NCBI GenBank assembly: GCA_002409375.1
Contig: DHNF01000083.1
Span: 1,992-9,238 of the forward strand
Direction of reading: 5' to 3'
DNA: 7,247 nt
Source of the DNA: Ruminococcaceae bacterium UBA5423
GTDB taxonomy: Bacteria; Bacillota; Clostridia; Oscillospirales; Acutalibacteraceae
Shown here: positions 5,154 through 7,247 of the stretch, piece after piece
Layout of the letters: every line of letters starts with the position of its first letter
Position numbering within the stretch: the stretch's first letter is position 1
Notes under the pieces: model-generated
Told to the model about the DNA's origin: nothing
The model's database searches: none
What the model saw: the letters and a program-made list of their open reading frames with translations, nothing else
Made by a program: the position numbers and the translations under genes

Positions 5154-7247
5154 TTAAAAATTTAAAAATGTAAATGCTTTGGCTTTAATATTCAACCCGT
5201 TATTGTTGTAATCGGTGTCACCAAAATTTACCAAAACACTTATACCGCCATCAAAAACCGTTTCACGAACCGTTTTATCAATGATTGTGTGGGATATTAC
5301 TTTTTTGCCGGCAACTTTTTCAAGTAACTCTTCAACTGTTTTCCATGTGTCGGCTGCCTTTTGTCCCCCCTCTTTGAATAGAGGACCGTTTAAAGTGCTG
5401 TACGCTGATTGTGCGACACGCTGGTTTGTGTTCATCGTAAAAATGTATTTTAATCCGATGCCTGCCTCTATAGCCTTAAGAACTCCAATAGCCGGATCAC
5501 TTAAAGTGTTTATATCGGGCGTACTCATAGGCATGTACTCATGCATGGCAATTTGGTAAAAGGGTACTTCATAAGTCTGCGTTAAAAAATTGCTTGAAAA
5601 TATTGGGGTATCAACTGCAATGTTTGCAAATGGCAATGCATAAGAATTTGGCTGTGATAATAGTTGTCTACCCTTGATATTTTGCATAATCTCTAATATC
5701 TTTGCATTTTCCTTATCAGATACATCACGCTTCACCGTTTTTTCACTGAAATCTGAATAAAGCTTGTTTCCTAAAGTGCTGGCGGCCGCGCCTGCGAAAT
5801 TGTAAGGTTTAGCCGAGTCTGCGATTTTTTTAGCGGCCTTTAATGCTTTTTTAAGGTTAAGCAGAAAGGACGGCTGAGTAAACTTTGCTTTTAGCGTATT
5901 TATATGGTATGTGTATTGAACAGCCGGGCTATTTTGAATCGACATTACAGCATCTGAACGCTTGCTGTAACCTAACCTGCTTTTCACAATGTCGGTAAGG
6001 TTGAAATCGAGGTAAGCCTGTGCAGCCAAATTGTCGAGTGTTTTAAGCATTGATTTAAAATCGTTTTTGCCGCCAAGACGGGCTTCTGGTGCAACCGAAA
6101 TGGGTATCGGGGCATCTGTCGCCCCCTTTTGCCAATGCTTTAAATAAATAATTAAATTATCCACTCCCATTTTGGAAAGCTGATTTGTTATTTCCTCTAC
6201 ATCTTTATATGTAGTCAGTGGTGCCACTCGATCCATGGGAAATCCCAAGAAATTATCTTGAACCATTACACCGCCTGTTAACTCAACATACAACGGAGAG
6301 TGGTTTTGCTTTTCTGACTTATAATCAGACATTAACCATTCGCCAAATTTATGAGCCATACCCACATAATTTGCTTTGTCCCCATTAAAAAAGTAGTAAC
6401 GCACTTTATAACCATCTGGTTTGGGCGGGTTTTTCTCAATAACTCGTATCGTCTGCCCTTTTTGTTCAATAGTGACCATATCCGAATCACGGTAGATAAA
6501 CTGAGTATAAATGTTACTATAACTGCATCGCTTTTTGTTGACAGACGCATTGATTATTGCTCGTCCTGCTCCATCAGTGATAATACCCATCATCGCACTA
6601 TTGCCATTTTTAAGTCCAAAAACAGGCAAGCTCACCCTTTGAGTCAAAGCCTCTGCATTAACCTTTGTTGTCGACAACTCGCGCCCATAAACATATTGGC
6701 TGTAGTCTTCAACATATTGGTCGTGGCGGTTAAGCTCTATTAAAGCGCCGCAGCCGTCAGGAACAAATAAATAGCCGTTTGCGTTGTTGTCTGCCGCCCC
6801 AAAATATGGCAGCAAAGAGATTGTCGCAAGCCGGTAATCATCTATTGTTTCGGTTATTTCCGATACAGCAATAGAAACATCCAAAAATTGATTGCCAAGA
6901 GCTAAATCAACAGGAATTGTGAAGCCCTCTTTTTCGAACTGAAATGTCATTCTTATACCGTTCTTAATTGTGCTGCATTTAAGCCCGCCTTTTTTTACCG
7001 ACGCCGTTTTACCGTTTAATTGCTTGATATTGCGAAGCTTGTCGGTATAAGAAATTTGTAAAATTGACTCCATTGCCATTCTTGTAATATTTTGTGCGTT
7101 CTCGTCTTGTTGATAGCCCTCAGGAAGACTGTTCCAAATTACACCCTGTTTATCTAATAAAGAAACATAACCGTTTTCAGTATCCGCCGATAAAATAAAC
7201 CTGCTGTTTTCGGCGACTTTTTGATAACCCGTTTGGGATAGATCGGA
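5154..7247 (-). CDS. DUF5696 domain-containing protein, sugar-transporter companion (N-terminus outside window)
   Basis: The reading frame is open across the right edge, giving 697 visible residues. The internal Met at 7079 is not the start, since the 56 codons before it match the family (a VAENSRFILSAD strand, then a DKQGVIWNS beta-hairpin). Family landmarks, numbered on the visible residues, are LFVPDGCGALIELN (160-173), YVGMAHKFGEWL (about 294-305), a TIM-barrel-like region opening at GFPMDRVAPLTTY (335-347), LGNKLYSDF (about 492-500), SYALPFANIAVDTPIFSSNF (535-554) followed by PFYQIAMHEYMP, and a C-terminal beta domain with GGISVLVNFGDTDYN (667-681). The overall plan (beta domain, barrel, small beta domain) resembles glycoside hydrolases of the alpha-galactosidase type, but I cannot assign catalytic acids and the activity is not established. 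The family commonly sits beside LplB/YtcP-type importers, as here. It is probably exported; the missing N-terminus would show whether there is a signal peptide. Confidence 0.88.
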   Translation of the reverse strand, partial: SDLSQTGYQKVAENSRFILSADTENGYVSLLDKQGVIWNSLPEGYQQDENAQNITRMAMESILQISYTDKLRNIKQLNGKTASVKKGGLKCSTIKNGIRMTFQFEKEGFTIPVDLALGNQFLDVSIAVSEITETIDDYRLATISLLPYFGAADNNANGYLFVPDGCGALIELNRHDQYVEDYSQYVYGRELSTTKVNAEALTQRVSLPVFGLKNGNSAMMGIITDGAGRAIINASVNKKRCSYSNIYTQFIYRDSDMVTIEQKGQTIRVIEKNPPKPDGYKVRYYFFNGDKANYVGMAHKFGEWLMSDYKSEKQNHSPLYVELTGGVMVQDNFLGFPMDRVAPLTTYKDVEEITNQLSKMGVDNLIIYLKHWQKGATDAPIPISVAPEARLGGKNDFKSMLKTLDNLAAQAYLDFNLTDIVKSRLGYSKRSDAVMSIQNSPAVQYTYHINTLKAKFTQPSFLLNLKKALKAAKKIADSAKPYNFAGAAASTLGNKLYSDFSEKTVKRDVSDKENAKILEIMQNIKGRQLLSQPNSYALPFANIAVDTPIFSSNFLTQTYEVPFYQIAMHEYMPMSTPDINTLSDPAIGVLKAIEAGIGLKYIFTMNTNQRVAQSAYSTLNGPLFKEGGQKAADTWKTVEELLEKVAGKKVISHTIIDKTVRETVFDGGISVLVNFGDTDYNNNGLNIKAKAFTFLNF

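Noticed and set aside
6351..6743. Plus-strand open frame of 130 codons opposite the DUF5696 gene, and similar plus-strand frames elsewhere
   Set aside because: They lie wholly opposite well-supported genes, have no ribosome sites or recognisable motifs, and read as antisense shadows.
5154..7079. Start of the DUF5696 protein at the ATG at 7079
   Set aside because: The frame stays open to the window edge and the 56 preceding codons encode family-like sequence, so this Met is internal.

Overview
The window reads as one operon, all on the minus strand, from a low-to-moderate GC Gram-positive bacterium. A gut-type Clostridia member (Ruminococcaceae/Oscillospiraceae-like) is my best guess. The grounds are strong AAGGAG-type ribosome binding sites, a lipobox-bearing solute-binding protein, Thr/Glu/Pro/Asp-rich wall-spacer linkers ('TEPTEPTDE' style) and a DUF5696 protein. 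The taxonomic call is inference. Nothing in the sequence fixes the genus.

In transcription order (high to low coordinates) the genes are: (1) 7247-5154, a DUF5696-family protein whose N-terminus lies outside the window; (2) 5116-4193, an LplB/UgpA-type sugar ABC permease; (3) 4156-3167, a secreted, membrane-anchored protein with one copy of a ~140-residue beta-rich module; (4) 3145-1697, a second secreted, anchored protein with two copies of the same module; (5) 1579-581, a UgpE/YtcP-type sugar ABC permease; (6) 525-1, the N-terminal 175 residues of the lipoprotein solute-binding protein of the transporter, which runs off the left edge. Gaps are 37, 36, 21, 117 and 55 bp. I see no convincing internal promoter or terminator, so co-transcription is likely. 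The one long gap (1580-1696) holds a strong hairpin and a small second one, neither followed by a U-run.

Genes 2, 5 and 6 make up a CUT1-type carbohydrate importer without its ATPase. In many Firmicutes a shared MsmK-like ATPase encoded elsewhere serves such importers. DUF5696 proteins are known companions of such importers and look like glycoside-hydrolase-fold proteins, but their substrate is not established. The unusual part is the pair of anchored module proteins placed between the two permease genes. All three module copies share landmarks (a G/A-P-Y/F strand, TDGW/TNGW, and a D/N-x-x-G-x-V-x-YS beta-hairpin followed by D-x-E/G-F). They look like surface glycan-binding (lectin/CBM-like) proteins that could feed the importer. 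No frameshifts, mobile elements, RNA genes or CRISPR were seen.
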